The notes: generated by a model not told the origin, from the letters alone. A stretch of DNA of 64,000 nt from Candidatus Rokuibacteriota bacterium (GCA_016866775.1 VGLJ01000012.1:1-64000); one strand, 5' to 3'; counted from the first letter of the stretch, positions 1-10,867 are shown. Program-made: numbers and translations.

Positions 1-101
1 ACGGCGTACGAGCTCCTGGCCCGGGCCCTGCTGCAACGATTGCCCTGTCGCTCGTGTGGACGGCTCCCGGAGACGGGATGATATTTAGTAACACAGTAGT
101 A

Positions 102-1222
102 CTAGCTCTCGCGCATCCCCTCGGGCAGGGCCCGCCCTTCGGCACCCGGAAGCCCGACGCCGAGAAGCCGCCGCCGTCGGGGCGACGTCGAGCATCGAGA
201 CGTCGTCCACCACGACACCTTCGCGGATCGAAGGTCCGGCCATCACGAGTGCCGCGCCCAGCTCGGGCGCGTCCGGATGATGGCCGTGGGTGGCGCGATA
301 GAGCGGCGCCCGCTCCGCGGCCTCGGCGGTTGCCTGTCCCCTGAACCGGACACCTGGTGCGGCGATCAGCACGAGATCGCCCTGCGTCGCGTCCTCGCCC
401 GCCGCGGGCAAGCCCAAGGCGTTGAAGCCGGAGCTCTCGATCACGGACACACCCGGCAGTGAGGCGAAGCGTTCGCGGAGCCGCGCGAGCGCGGTGCGCG
501 GCGCGCCGTCCAGCACGTAGACGTGGGCCGCGACGCCGTTCGTCGCCACCCACGCGCGCCGCCCGACCACCTTGCCGCGCGCGTCGAGGTCCACGAGCCC
601 TTCGGCGTGCAACACCTGGTTCGGGTAGTGCGCGTCGTCCACGTCCACGAAGCCGTGGTCGCCGAAGACCATGAACGTCGTCGCGTCGAGCCCGCGCGCG
701 CGATCGATGCCGTCGACGAGCCGGCCGAGCAGCATGTCCACGTGCGCGAGCGCCCAGCGCGCCTCCGGGCTCGCGATCCCGTGCTCGTGCTCGAACGCGT
801 CGAGCGCGAGGAAGTGCACGAGGAGCAGGCGCGGGGCGCGCGTGGCGACGATGTGGAGCGCCGCCTCGAGCGTCAGCCAGTCCTGCATCGGCGTCAGCGC
901 GTGGCGCGCGCTCCACGCGCCGTAACGATCGACGGGCAGCGCACGCTCGCGCAGCTCGCGCCACAGCCGCGGCGACGCGAACTCGTCGCACAACGGCTGC
1001 TCGAGGAACTCGGGAATGTTGTCCGGGATCGCGGCGGCGCCGCGTGTCTTCGGCGAGCGTCGTGTGGCAGGGCCACGTGACGCTCGGGAAGACGGGACGC
1101 ACGCGCCGCGCGCGGGTGCCCCGCGCGGCGAGCGCGCGAAGCGTGGGGATGGATGCGGCCGCGTCGTCGAGCGCGGCGCCGCGCAAGCCATCGAGACTGA
1201 CCATCACGAGCATGTCCGTCAT
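102..1222 (-). pseudogene. type I phosphodiesterase / nucleotide pyrophosphatase family protein, broken
   Basis: The gene starts at ATG 1222 (reading MTDMLVMVSLDGLRG), which gives the usual metal-binding Asp and then the nucleophile block PSVTWPCHTTL. Near 1050 the frame changes and roughly 50 residues expected in this family are missing before TRGAAAIPDNIPE. The middle is intact, with the metal-binding motif VFGDHGF. Near 160 the frame shifts again and the natural C-terminus (RLLGVGLPGAEGRALPEGMRES) ends at the TAG at 102-104. Members are alkaline-phosphatase-fold enzymes that cleave phosphodiester or pyrophosphate bonds. Two frame changes plus an internal deletion indicate a pseudogene or an assembly fault. 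It is divergent from the dehydrogenase at 1253. Confidence 0.7.
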
Positions 1223-1235
1223 GGGGCGGCGCGGG

Positions 1236-1245
1236 ATGATACCGT
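1236..1245. promoter_or_regulatory. symmetric divergent -10 element
   Basis: ATGATACCGT reads as TATCAT on the minus strand and TACCGT on the plus strand, with the two hexamers sharing the central TA. The plus hexamer ends 7 nt before ATG 1253, which has no Shine-Dalgarno, so that transcript is probably leaderless. The minus hexamer ends 13 nt before ATG 1222. Confidence 0.5.
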
Positions 1246-1252
1246 GCCGGGC

Positions 1253-2161
1253 ATGACACGGCCAATCGAGAGTGTCGTGGTGGTGGGCTACGGCGTCATG
1301 GGCGAAGGGATCGTGCGGTCGTTCGCCGACGCCGGCTTCCGAGTGACCGTCGTGAGCCGCCGCGCGCGCTCGCTCGCGGGAGTGCCGCCGGGCGTGACGG
1401 TCACCGCGGAGCTGCCGGCATCGCCGTCGGACCTCGTGATCGAGACGATCGTCGAGGAGGCCGGCGCGAAGCGCGCCGTCTACAAGCAGGTCGAAGCGGT
1501 GTACCCGCCGGAGACGATCATCGGCACCAACACGTCGGGATTGCCGCTCGAGACCCTCGCCGCGGGGCTCGCGCACCCCGAACGCTTCGTCGGCGTCCAC
1601 TGGTTCCATCCGGCCGACGTGTTCCCGATGGTGGAAGTCGTCGCGGGCCCGGCCGCGCCGGCGGCGATCCTCGAGCGCGTGGCCACGGCGCTCGAGCGCA
1701 CGGGCAAGGAGCCGATCGTCCTCACGCGGCCCGTCGTCGGCTACGTCATCAACCGGCTCCAGCACACGATCCTGCACGAGGCGTATCACATGATCGACGC
1801 CGGCATCGCGAGCGCGGCCACCATCGACAAGGTCGCCCGCTGGCTGCTCGGGCCGCGAATGTGCGTGACGGGACTGGTCGAGCAGAAGGACATCGCCGGC
1901 CTGACGATCCACGCGTTCGCGCAGCGGTCGATCGTGCCGACGCTGCATCACACCGCGACGCCGAACGCGATGCTGCAATCGATGGTCGCGCGCGGCGACA
2001 CGGGCCTCGAGGCGGGGCGCGGCTTCTTCGACTGGGCCGGGCTCGACGCGGCGGCCGTCCGGAGGGACGCGAGCGCGCGGCTGCGGGCGTTGCTCGACAC
2101 GCTCGAGCGCCTGCGCCCGGCCGCCGCGCCGCGAAGCCGCGCAAGGGAGGAGCTGCCATGA
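1253..2161 (+). CDS. 3-hydroxyacyl-CoA dehydrogenase family protein
   Basis: A 302-residue protein with an N-terminal Rossmann fold (GYGVMGEGI, residues 12-20) and the family block NTSGLPLETLA followed by VGVHWFHPADVFPMVEVV, where the catalytic His lies. A helical C-terminal domain ends with the typical GRGFFDW segment. It should oxidise a 3-hydroxyacyl-CoA, or a related 3-hydroxy acid, with NAD. The substrate cannot be read from sequence. The start ATG lies 7 nt after a -10-like TACCGT and no Shine-Dalgarno is visible. The stop overlaps the next start (ATGA), so it forms an operon with the hydrolase downstream. Confidence 0.85.
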   Translation: MTRPIESVVVVGYGVMGEGIVRSFADAGFRVTVVSRRARSLAGVPPGVTVTAELPASPSDLVIETIVEEAGAKRAVYKQVEAVYPPETIIGTNTSGLPLETLAAGLAHPERFVGVHWFHPADVFPMVEVVAGPAAPAAILERVATALERTGKEPIVLTRPVVGYVINRLQHTILHEAYHMIDAGIASAATIDKVARWLLGPRMCVTGLVEQKDIAGLTIHAFAQRSIVPTLHHTATPNAMLQSMVARGDTGLEAGRGFFDWAGLDAAAVRRDASARLRALLDTLERLRPAAAPRSRAREELP

Positions 2162-2970
2162 ACGTCGTCGTGGCCGCGGGACTCCGCCTCGCCTACCGCG
2201 AGCTCGGCAGCGGACCGCCGGTCCTGCTGCTCCACGGCTGGCCGACGTCGTCGTTCCTCTGGCGGGAGGTCATGCCGCCGATCGCGCGCGTCAACCGCGT
2301 CGTGGCCGTCGACCTGCCGGGCTTCGGCGCGTCCGACAAGCCCGCCGGCGTGCGCTACACCTTCGAGTTCTTCGAGCGCGCCATCGAGGCGTTCCTCACG
2401 CAGCTCGGCATCGAGCAGGTCGGGCTCGCGGTCCACGATCTCGGCGGGCCGATCGGCTTGCACTGGATGCTCGAGCACCCCGCGCGCGTGACGAAGCTCG
2501 CGCTCCTCAACACGCTCGTCTACCCCGAGTTCTCGGAAGCCACGAAGGAGTTCGTGCGGGCGTGCGCGTCACCGGAGCTCCGCGAGCAGATCACCGGCCC
2601 GGCCGGCCTGGAGACGATCGTCCGCGACGGGCTCGCCGATCCCGCGAAGCTCGACCCCGCGGTCCTCGCCGCGGTGCAAGCGCCGTTCGGGACGCCGGAG
2701 GCGCGGCGTGCGCTGGCCGATGCCGGCATCGGCGTGTCGCGGAAGGGCTTCGTGCAGATCGCGCGCTGGCTCCCGACGCTGCGCATTCCGGTGCGGATCG
2801 TGTACGGCGCGCGCGATCGCGTCCTGCCCGACATCGGCGAGACGATGGCGCGCGTGAAGCACGATCTCCCGCACGCGGAGGTCACGATCCTGCCGAACTG
2901 CGGCCACTTCCTGCAGGAGGAGGCGCCCGCGGACGTCGGCGCGCTGCTGGCGCGCTTCTTCGCCGGCTGA
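2158..2970 (+). CDS. alpha/beta hydrolase, haloalkane/haloacetate dehalogenase-like
   Basis: A 270-residue alpha/beta hydrolase. The oxyanion-hole motif HGWPTSS is near residue 26. The nucleophile elbow VHDLGG puts Asp near residue 94, where esterases have Ser; this is the dehalogenase type. The rest of the triad is Asp in GARDRVLPD (about 220) and His in NCGHFLQEE (about 250). An Asp nucleophile is typical of haloalkane and haloacetate dehalogenases and of epoxide hydrolases, so dehalogenation is likely but not proven. The ATG overlaps the preceding stop by 4 bp, indicating translational coupling with the hydroxyacyl-CoA dehydrogenase. Confidence 0.8.
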   Translation: MNVVVAAGLRLAYRELGSGPPVLLLHGWPTSSFLWREVMPPIARVNRVVAVDLPGFGASDKPAGVRYTFEFFERAIEAFLTQLGIEQVGLAVHDLGGPIGLHWMLEHPARVTKLALLNTLVYPEFSEATKEFVRACASPELREQITGPAGLETIVRDGLADPAKLDPAVLAAVQAPFGTPEARRALADAGIGVSRKGFVQIARWLPTLRIPVRIVYGARDRVLPDIGETMARVKHDLPHAEVTILPNCGHFLQEEAPADVGALLARFFAG

Positions 2971-2982
2971 GCGCGGCGTCCG

Positions 2983-3336
2983 TCAGGCGCGCGTGACGTG
3001 CGCGGCCACGCAGATCCAGCGCCCGCCGCGGCGCGCCCACGTGTCGGTGTAGCGTCCCGCGCCGGCGCCGCCGTCGGGCTTCGTGTACGTCGTGCGCGCG
3101 TGGATGAGCGCGACGTCGCCGAGGATCCGGATCCGCACGTCCTCGATGGCGAGGCTCTTGATCGGACACGGCGGCGCGATCTGCTTGAGGAAGCCCGCGC
3201 GGTCGACGAGCGAGCCGTCGGGGTTGCTGTTCAGGAAATCGTCGGACAGATTCGCGTCGAACCAGCGCACGTCCGACTCCTGCACCGAGCGGATGTAGTG
3301 CGCGTTGAGCTGCTCCAGCGTCTTCAGATCGTCCAT
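2983..3336 (-). CDS. SnoaL/NTF2-like protein (DUF4440-type)
   Basis: A 117-residue protein with the cone-shaped NTF2-like pattern: an N-terminal helix (LEQLNAHYIRSVQESDVRWFDANLSDDF), then strands ending in YTDTWARRGGRWICVAAHVTRA. Such proteins bind small hydrophobic ligands or act as isomerase- or hydrolase-like enzymes; no catalytic residues are decisive here. It is convergent with the dehalogenase-like gene, separated by 12 bp. Confidence 0.75.
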   Translation of the reverse strand: MDDLKTLEQLNAHYIRSVQESDVRWFDANLSDDFLNSNPDGSLVDRAGFLKQIAPPCPIKSLAIEDVRIRILGDVALIHARTTYTKPDGGAGAGRYTDTWARRGGRWICVAAHVTRA

Positions 3337-3352
3337 GACGGCCTCCCCCGCA

Positions 3353-3520
3353 TCATCTGGCGGACGACTCGACGCGCAGCACGCCCTGCGCGCGCCGCGT
3401 ACGCTCGCTCTGGATCACCTCGCCGAACTCCTCGACGCTCTTGAACCGCCGGTACGTGCCGGTCAGCTCGCCCGTCGGCACCCGATCATCGCGTAGCGCG
3501 ACCCAGAGCCGGTCGCGCGT
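3353..3520 (-). pseudogene. coding-like remnant downstream of a TAG stop
   Basis: No ATG, GTG or TTG opens this stretch, yet the frame that continues past the TAG at 3521-3523 stays open for about 55 codons. It has protein-like composition (DRLWVALRDDRVPTGELTG, then RRFKSVEEFGEVI) and ends at TGA 3353-3355. It is either the severed C-terminus of a gene or the readthrough extension of the upstream reading frame. No family was recognised. Confidence 0.35.
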
Positions 3521-3799
3521 CTAACGGCGACAGGACACCCAGATCTCCAGCGTCCGCTCCCGCACGCCGGGCACCGTGAGGAGCGTATACCGTGCCGCCG
3601 GTCGCTCGGCTCCCGTGACGTGCGTCCAGACCGCGTCGAGCACCCGATCGCCCGGGCTCCCCGGCGCGGCGCCGTCCGTGAGGAGACCGACGTGCTCGCG
3701 ACGCGCGAGGAACTCGCGGGCGCGCGCCTCGCCGACGCTGCGGACCTCCTCGGAAAGGATCACGAATGCGCCCGCGCTCGAGCCCGGCGACGCGACCAT
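3521..3799 (-). CDS. hypothetical protein, probably a gene fragment
   Basis: The frame from ATG 3799 gives 92 residues with protein-like composition (GAFVILSEEVRSVGEARAREF, then RYTLLTVPGVRERTLEIWV). It probably belongs with the open frame just upstream (3760-4320) through a frameshift near 3800, because coding character moves from one frame to the other there. No family was recognised. Codon use is GC-rich like its neighbours. Confidence 0.35.
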   Translation of the reverse strand: MVASPGSSAGAFVILSEEVRSVGEARAREFLARREHVGLLTDGAAPGSPGDRVLDAVWTHVTGAERPAARYTLLTVPGVRERTLEIWVSCRR

Positions 3800-4320
3800 C
3801 CGCCTCCGGTGGCGCGTGGATGCCGGATCTCGCTCGTGCGCCCGGTGCCCGGCGCGACGTGTCGCGGCAGATGAGTGAGCGCGGCCTCGTCCGCGATCTG
3901 CCATCCCTCTTCCCCGACGTGCGCGGCGAAGAGCGCCGCCGGCGCGGCGCCGCGCCGCCGGCTGCCCGGCACCGTGCGGGGGAAGAACACCCAACCGGGC
4001 CCGAACCCTCCGGTCATCAGCCGAATGCGCGTGCCGACGAGACGCTCGACGTCGCGCGCGAGCTGCTCCGTGCCGTGAACGACGCTAGGGGTCAGCGGAT
4101 TGCTCGTGAAGAACCGCGCACCTTCCCCGGATTCCACCCGGTAGACGCGACGATCCCAGTCGAGCGTCGCGCCGACGAGGCGCACGCGGCTCTCGCCGCG
4201 CCGGGTGAGCAGGTCCGGCGCGGTCACGACGTCCGCGTAGCGAATCGGGGTCAGGCCGAACCATCGAGCGAGCGCGATGGCCAGGAGCACCAGCGCGAAC
4301 ACGGCCGTGAGCCGCGCCAC
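3760..4320 (-). CDS. hypothetical membrane-anchored protein
   Basis: GTG 4320 overlaps the stop of the upstream gene. The first 20 residues are a hydrophobic anchor (LTAVFALVLLAIALARWFGL), followed by a soluble domain with an LTRRGESRVRLVGATLDWDRRVYRV segment containing alternating strands. Coding quality is good to about residue 165, then falls to Arg-rich sequence around a 21-nt repeat at 3803-3823, where the true frame probably shifts into the 3521-3799 reading. Function is unknown. Confidence 0.45.
   Translation of the reverse strand: MARLTAVFALVLLAIALARWFGLTPIRYADVVTAPDLLTRRGESRVRLVGATLDWDRRVYRVESGEGARFFTSNPLTPSVVHGTEQLARDVERLVGTRIRLMTGGFGPGWVFFPRTVPGSRRRGAAPAALFAAHVGEEGWQIADEAALTHLPRHVAPGTGRTSEIRHPRATGGGWSRRRARARAHS
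3803..3823. repeat. 21-nt direct repeat, copy 1
   Basis: The 21 nt here are identical to 4621-4641. In the minus-strand sense both encode IHAPPE in one frame. Both copies lie in adjacent unrecognised genes, near places where the coding frame changes. Confidence 0.6.
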
Positions 4321-5086
4321 TACGGCGGACCGTACGGACTGTCGGCATAGTCGGCGCGCAGGCGCGTCTTCTCTTCACCATCCGGCAGGACGTGAAGCGC
4401 GTCGTTCCAGCCGCTCTCGAGCGCAATGCGAACGAACGCCAGGCGCGTCTCCGCGCCGAAGCCGGCCGCGAGGCCGAACGCGCACGCGCGGAGCTGGGCG
4501 GCGACGAGCTCATCGTCCGGCGCCGTGCCGCCGTACGAATGCTCGTCGTCGCGATCGACAGGCAGCGGACCATCGGCAGGATCGCGCCGTCGGGCAGCGC
4601 GCTCGACGGCGCGCGAACCACCTCCGGTGGCGCGTGGATGCTCCGATAGTCCCGCCATCGGGGATCGGATGGCGGAGGCGCCGGCGCGTCGCGCGGCACC
4701 ACGAGACGATCCTCGGCCCGCACGTAGCGCGGCCGCCCGGTCGTCGCTTCGCGCGCCGCGCGCCACGCGGCCCAGACGGCCTTCCGCGCGTCGTAGCGGC
4801 GGAGCGCCGGCCGGGCGCGCTCCAGCAGCCCGCTCGCCTCGGCGAGCAGCCCGTCCGTGTCGAGCGCCGCGCCGTCGCGGTCCCGCCGCGCGAGGCGCTC
4901 GGCGATGAACGCGTCCATCGTCTCGGAGCGCTCGACGTACCTGCGCGCGCCGTCGAGCCCGAGATCGATCACGTCGAGGAGCCACGCGATCTTCGACGCG
5001 GAGGGCGGATCGACCTGGAGGCGTTCGCCGAGTCGCGTGCGCCGCTCTGCCCCTTCGCGCGCCAGCTTCTCGCGGGCGCTGGTCAC
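4320..5086 (-). pseudogene. hypothetical protein with internal frameshift
   Basis: GTG 5086 overlaps the stop of the LarA-like gene (GTGA). The first frame reads convincingly (KIAWLLDVIDLGLDGARRYV, then RAEDRLVVPRDAPAPPP and SALPDGAILPMVRC) to about 4572. Coding character then moves to another frame (PVDRDDEHSYGGTAPDDELV, then FGLAAGFGAETRLAFVRIAL) and runs to TAG 4320. If repaired, it would encode about 255 residues. No family was recognised. It follows the LarA-like gene with overlap, so the two are probably co-transcribed. The frameshift may be an indel in the assembly. Confidence 0.5.
4621..4641. repeat. 21-nt direct repeat, copy 2
   Basis: Identical over 21 nt to 3803-3823 and in the same orientation, about 820 bp away. 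It could be local gene duplication, or a short dispersed element. Confidence 0.6.
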
Positions 5087-6480
5087 CGCGCCGCGCGATC
5101 GGGATCGGCGGGCATCGCCGCCTGCTCGACGACGCCGACCGTCGCGCCGCGGCCGTGCATCGCCTGCGCGCGGGCGATCGCCTCTTCCACGCTGTCCGCG
5201 ACCTCGAAGCCGAGGTGGCGCGGCACGTGGCCGTCGCGCGCGCCGACGACGATCACGCGCCCGACGTGCCGCAGCCGCTTGAGCGGATGCGTGGCGAGGA
5301 TGCCGTGGATCGGGTGGAACGCGAAGCGATGCCGGTACGCGTCGATGTGTCCGGCGTGGCGCGCGAACGCGTCCTCGAAGCGCGCGCTGATCTCGTAGGG
5401 ATCGCGCGTGACCGGCAGGATCTGCTCCCACACGTCCGGATACGACGGGTGATGCACGCGGTCCCACGCGTCGCGCACGGCGGCGGCCATGATGACCGTG
5501 CAGCCCGGCTTGCCCGCGGCGTCGATCATCCCGCCGAGATAGCCGAGCCCCATCGAGATCATCGTGAGAATTGGATTCAAAGACGCCCAGATCGCGTACG
5601 GGCTCGAGTCCGGCACGCCGTAGACGAGGATGTCGACGCGCTCCGGCGCGGCCGCCCGGCGCGGCGGGAACCGCCGCGCCTGCACCTCGAGCGCCGCGCG
5701 CCGCGTCTCGTCGATGCCGCCCGCGAAGACGTGCGAGGCGCGCAGCGGATCGGCGAGCACCGTGTCGATCTTGAAGAGACGCCGGCCGAGACGCTGCTCC
5801 AGGTGGTGGCCCATCTCGTCGAGCACCGCGTGCATGCGGTTGCGGTCGAGCGACATCGACATCCCGTCGGGGTGGTGCGTCACGCGGATCGAGTTCCACG
5901 TCGAGAGCCCGATGCAGACCGACTTCCAGCCGCCGGTGAAGCCGCGGATGTAGTTCGTGTTCACGTACACGGTGAGATCGGCGTCGGTGACGTGCCGGCT
6001 CACCTCGACCGGGTAGCCGTGCTCGGCCGTGGGGCCGAGATCCGCGATCTGGTCGGGATCCTCGGCGTCGTGACAGACGAGCCTCCCTCCGAACTCCTGG
6101 ACGAGCGCGTCGTCGAGGAGCCGCACGAGCTCCGAGCGCCGGCACATCCGGTGGAGGGCGTTCGCGCACACCAGCGTCACCTGCGAGCGCGCCACGCCCG
6201 CGGCCGCGAGCTCGTCGAGGACGGCGCGGATCGCCACCGGCCGGATCGGCCCGAACGAGCCGACGGTGTGGTCGTCGAACGCGATCGTGACGCGCGCGTC
6301 CGGCTTCACGAGCTCGCGGATGCGCGGCATGCCGAGCGGTGAGCCCAGCGCCGCGCGCACGGCGGCGTCGAGGTCGGCGACGGGCGGTAACGCACTCTCT
6401 CCGGCGCTGGACAGGCGCTGGCTGCCGTCGGGCACCGTGGCGCTCAGCGCGCCGTCGCCGTACGGAAGCTCGACCTTCAT
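5083..6480 (-). CDS. LarA-like nickel-dependent racemase/epimerase family (DUF2088)
   Basis: A 465-residue protein with the DUF2088/LarA N-terminal signature IAFDDHTVGSFGPIRPVAIR, followed by VNTNYIRGFTGGWKSVCIGL and HHLEQRLGRRLFKIDTVL. LarA is the lactate racemase that carries a nickel-pincer nucleotide; many homologues epimerise other 2-hydroxy acids. No larB, larC or larE gene is visible in the window, so cofactor supply must come from elsewhere if it is a true LarA. The gene lies between a Uma2 gene (stop overlaps its ATG) and an unrecognised frameshifted gene, in one apparent operon. Confidence 0.75.
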   Translation of the reverse strand: MKVELPYGDGALSATVPDGSQRLSSAGESALPPVADLDAAVRAALGSPLGMPRIRELVKPDARVTIAFDDHTVGSFGPIRPVAIRAVLDELAAAGVARSQVTLVCANALHRMCRRSELVRLLDDALVQEFGGRLVCHDAEDPDQIADLGPTAEHGYPVEVSRHVTDADLTVYVNTNYIRGFTGGWKSVCIGLSTWNSIRVTHHPDGMSMSLDRNRMHAVLDEMGHHLEQRLGRRLFKIDTVLADPLRASHVFAGGIDETRRAALEVQARRFPPRRAAAPERVDILVYGVPDSSPYAIWASLNPILTMISMGLGYLGGMIDAAGKPGCTVIMAAAVRDAWDRVHHPSYPDVWEQILPVTRDPYEISARFEDAFARHAGHIDAYRHRFAFHPIHGILATHPLKRLRHVGRVIVVGARDGHVPRHLGFEVADSVEEAIARAQAMHGRGATVGVVEQAAMPADPDRAAR

Positions 6481-7061
6481 CACGGCAGGAGGTCGGCGAC
6501 GCGCACCATCGCGGCCGGTGCGTCGAGCGGCGTGAGCGCTGCGTCGGCGCCGAGCGTTTCGATGAGCGCATAGCCCCAGCGCTGACGCGCGGGTCCGGGC
6601 CGCGCCGGCTCGCGATACAGCTCGACCACGCGGTCGACCAGGTTGACGATCCAGTAGTCCGCGATCCGCGCCCGCGCGTAGACGGCGGCCTTTCGTCCGC
6701 GCGCGACGCGGAGACCGGACTGTGCGACCTCGACGACCAGCGCCGGCCGTCTCGGATGCGCGGCGGCATAGTCGCGCGGCGCGCCACGGACCACGCACAC
6801 GTCCGGCTCCGGCTCGGACCGCCGCCCGAGCGCGATGGGACTCTGCGTCTGCACGAACCACCCGTCGCCGAATGCCCGCTCCAGCGCCTTGGCGACCAGC
6901 AGCACCGCGGTGCGGTGCGGACTGTGCTGCGGCTCCTTGACGAGCAAGAGCCCATCGAGCAGCTCGATCGGATCGTCCTCGTGGAGGAAGCCGTGGTCGA
7001 TCAATCGCGCGTACTCGCGGCGCGTCCAGCGACGCAGGGCCGGCCGCTTCGTGGCCGTCAT
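6480..7061 (-). CDS. Uma2 family (DUF820) restriction-endonuclease-fold protein
   Basis: A 193-residue protein with the family pattern: YARLIDHGFLHEDDPIELLDGLLL at the N-terminus, then SEPEPDVCVVRG (the acidic PD motif), PALVVEVAQSG (the E-x-S/K region) and KAAVYARARIADYWIVNL. This is the PD-(D/E)XK fold widespread in cyanobacteria and soil bacteria; its biological role is unsettled. A TACGCT hexamer (7069-7074 on the plus strand as AGCGTA) ends 7 nt before the ATG and no Shine-Dalgarno is seen, so the operon probably starts leaderless. Confidence 0.85.
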   Translation of the reverse strand: MTATKRPALRRWTRREYARLIDHGFLHEDDPIELLDGLLLVKEPQHSPHRTAVLLVAKALERAFGDGWFVQTQSPIALGRRSEPEPDVCVVRGAPRDYAAAHPRRPALVVEVAQSGLRVARGRKAAVYARARIADYWIVNLVDRVVELYREPARPGPARQRWGYALIETLGADAALTPLDAPAAMVRVADLLP

Positions 7062-7125
7062 GGAGCGGAGCGTAGGCCCCGCGGCATGGCGCGGTCAATG
7101 TCTCGAAACTGATACGATCGCTGCC

Positions 7126-8505
7126 ATGTCCGCCGTCCGGCGCCCCAACGTGCTCGTGATCCTGATCGACGATCTCCGCTTCGACGAGTGCGGCATCACG
7201 GGCCACCCCTACATGAAGACGCCGCACATCGACCGGCTCGGTCACGAGGGCGCGGTGTTCACGAACGCGTTCCACACGACGCCGCTCTGCTCGCCCAACC
7301 GCGCGTGCATCCTCACCGGCCAGTACGCGAGCCGGCACGGGATCATCGACAACGTCGGCCGCGACCAGGCGAGTCATCGGCTGGCGAACTACCACGTGAC
7401 GCTCCAGGCGCTCGGCTACGAGACGGCGCACGTCGGCAAGTGGCACATGGGCAACGACGCCTCGCCGCGCCCCGGCTACGACGCGTGGGTCAGTTTTCCG
7501 GGCCAGGGCAAGCTCGTCGACCCGGAGCTGTGGGAGGACGGCGCGCTGCGGCCCGCGCGCGGCTACATGACCGATCTGCTCAACGAGCGCGCGGTGGCGT
7601 TCCTCCGCCGCCCGCGAACGAAGCCGTTCGCGCTCTTCCTCGCGCACAAGGCCGTCCATCCCGACATCATCCAGCGGCAGGACGGCCGCATGGACGAGAG
7701 CTGGATCGGCGGCTACGTGCTGCCCGAGCGCCACCGCGATCTGTATGCCGGGTCGCACTATCCGCCGCGTCCGAGCGTGCGGCCGCTCGAGGAGGTGGCG
7801 AAGGAGAAGCCGGCGCTGCGCACGCTCTTCGCCGAGCGCGCGAAGCCGGCCTCGCAAGCGATCCTCGCGAAGATGGATGCGGGCACGCAGGAGGAGATCC
7901 GCAAGCGCGCGGCGATGATGGCGTCGGTCGACGAAGGCGTCGGCATGGTGCGCGAGGCGCTCGAAGCGACGGGCCGGCTCGACGACACGTGCATCGTCTT
8001 CCTCGGCGACAACGGGTTCTTCTTCGGCGAGCACGGCCTCACGGTCGAGCGGCGCTTCGCCTACGAGGAAGGGATTCGCACGCCGTTCCTCGTCCGCTAT
8101 CCGCCGCGCATCGCGGCCGGTGCCACGATCGAGCCGATGGTCATCGCGCTCGACATCGCGCCCACTTTGATCGAGCTCGCCGGTGGACGGCCGGGCCCGC
8201 ACGTGCAGGGCCGCTCGTTCGTGCCGCTGCTCGACGGCAAGACCGACGGCTGGCGGCGCTCGTTCTTCGTCGAGTACTACAGCGAGGGCGCGTGGCCGTG
8301 GCTCGTCGGCATGGGGTATCGCGCCGTCCGCACCGAGCGCCACAAGTACATCCGCTGGACGCATCACGACCTGAGCGAGCTCTACGACCTTTCGAGAGAC
8401 CCGTACGAGATGACGAACCTCGCCGGCGATCCGGCGCACGCCACCCTGCGCGCGGACCTGAACGACGAGCTGCGCCGTCTCGCGGCCGACGCGTTCGGCC
8501 TGTGA
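7126..8505 (+). CDS. sulfatase (formylglycine-dependent type I)
   Basis: A 459-residue sulfatase. The metal-binding pair IDD is at residues 14-16. The C-x-P-x-R signature (CSPNRACILTGQYASRHG) has Cys55, which would be converted to formylglycine by a formylglycine-generating enzyme not found in this window. HVGKWH and FLGDNGFFFGEHGL supply the remaining active-site residues. There is no clear signal peptide, so it is probably cytoplasmic. The substrate (a sulfate ester, or possibly a phosphonate ester as in some relatives) is unknown. TACGAT 7113-7118 ends 7 nt before the ATG with no Shine-Dalgarno. It converges on the radical SAM gene with a 4-bp gap. Confidence 0.9.
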   Translation: MSAVRRPNVLVILIDDLRFDECGITGHPYMKTPHIDRLGHEGAVFTNAFHTTPLCSPNRACILTGQYASRHGIIDNVGRDQASHRLANYHVTLQALGYETAHVGKWHMGNDASPRPGYDAWVSFPGQGKLVDPELWEDGALRPARGYMTDLLNERAVAFLRRPRTKPFALFLAHKAVHPDIIQRQDGRMDESWIGGYVLPERHRDLYAGSHYPPRPSVRPLEEVAKEKPALRTLFAERAKPASQAILAKMDAGTQEEIRKRAAMMASVDEGVGMVREALEATGRLDDTCIVFLGDNGFFFGEHGLTVERRFAYEEGIRTPFLVRYPPRIAAGATIEPMVIALDIAPTLIELAGGRPGPHVQGRSFVPLLDGKTDGWRRSFFVEYYSEGAWPWLVGMGYRAVRTERHKYIRWTHHDLSELYDLSRDPYEMTNLAGDPAHATLRADLNDELRRLAADAFGL

Positions 8506-8509
8506 GCCG

Positions 8510-10455
<1,946 letters not shown>

Positions 10456-10471
10456 GACGCGCGGGCCTGGA

Positions 10472-10867
10472 CTAGAGCTTCTGCCCCCTCGCCGGCGAAC
10501 GGTCGACGATCGACTCCGGGTCGCGCTCGCTCTTGATCACGACCGCGATGCCGACGACGATCACGGCGCCGCCGACGACGGCGATGATGCCCACCGCGAT
10601 GGAGATCGTCTTGCGCTCCTCCATCTCACCCATGATGTACGGGTGCAGGTTCGCCGTCCGGGCATTGAACGTCCTCGCGTAGAGATGGTCCAGCAGCTCG
10701 CCGGTGTCCGTCTCGGCGAGGCGCCGCTCGGCATCGTCCGACAGGCCCAGGCCGAGGCGTTGCGCGATCTCGCGAGGACGGCCGCGGACGTCGTCGAGGT
10801 AGCGGCCGTCGAGCAGGACGCGATCCAGGAGGGTGTCGATCTCGTCGTGAACGGTCCCGGGCGTCAT
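10472..10867 (-). CDS. candidate RiPP precursor / small membrane protein
   Basis: A 131-residue protein with a strong Shine-Dalgarno (GAGGAG). Residues 6-52 look like a helical leader of the Nif11/nitrile-hydratase/Franean type (VLLDGRYLDDVRGRPREIA, then LGLGLSDDAERRL). Residues 87-111 are a run of Ile, Val, Ala and Gly (ISIAVGIIAVVGGAVIVVG), followed by a charged tail. It sits directly before a B12-radical-SAM C-methyltransferase, which in proteusin pathways modifies Val/Ile-rich cores. I infer a precursor peptide. The plain alternative is a single-pass membrane protein, and no cleavage motif is certain. Confidence 0.5.
   Translation of the reverse strand: MTPGTVHDEIDTLLDRVLLDGRYLDDVRGRPREIAQRLGLGLSDDAERRLAETDTGELLDHLYARTFNARTANLHPYIMGEMEERKTISIAVGIIAVVGGAVIVVGIAVVIKSERDPESIVDRSPARGQKL

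Noticed and set aside
1-101. Possible gene at the left edge
   Set aside because: No frame with convincing composition extends into the window; the 101 bp before the phosphodiesterase stop hold nothing I can support.
5083-8439. Very long minus-strand open frame of over 1100 codons
   Set aside because: Only 5083-6480 is a real gene; the rest is the antisense shadow of the sulfatase and Uma2 genes, Arg/Ala/Pro-rich and without domains, as expected in very GC-rich DNA.
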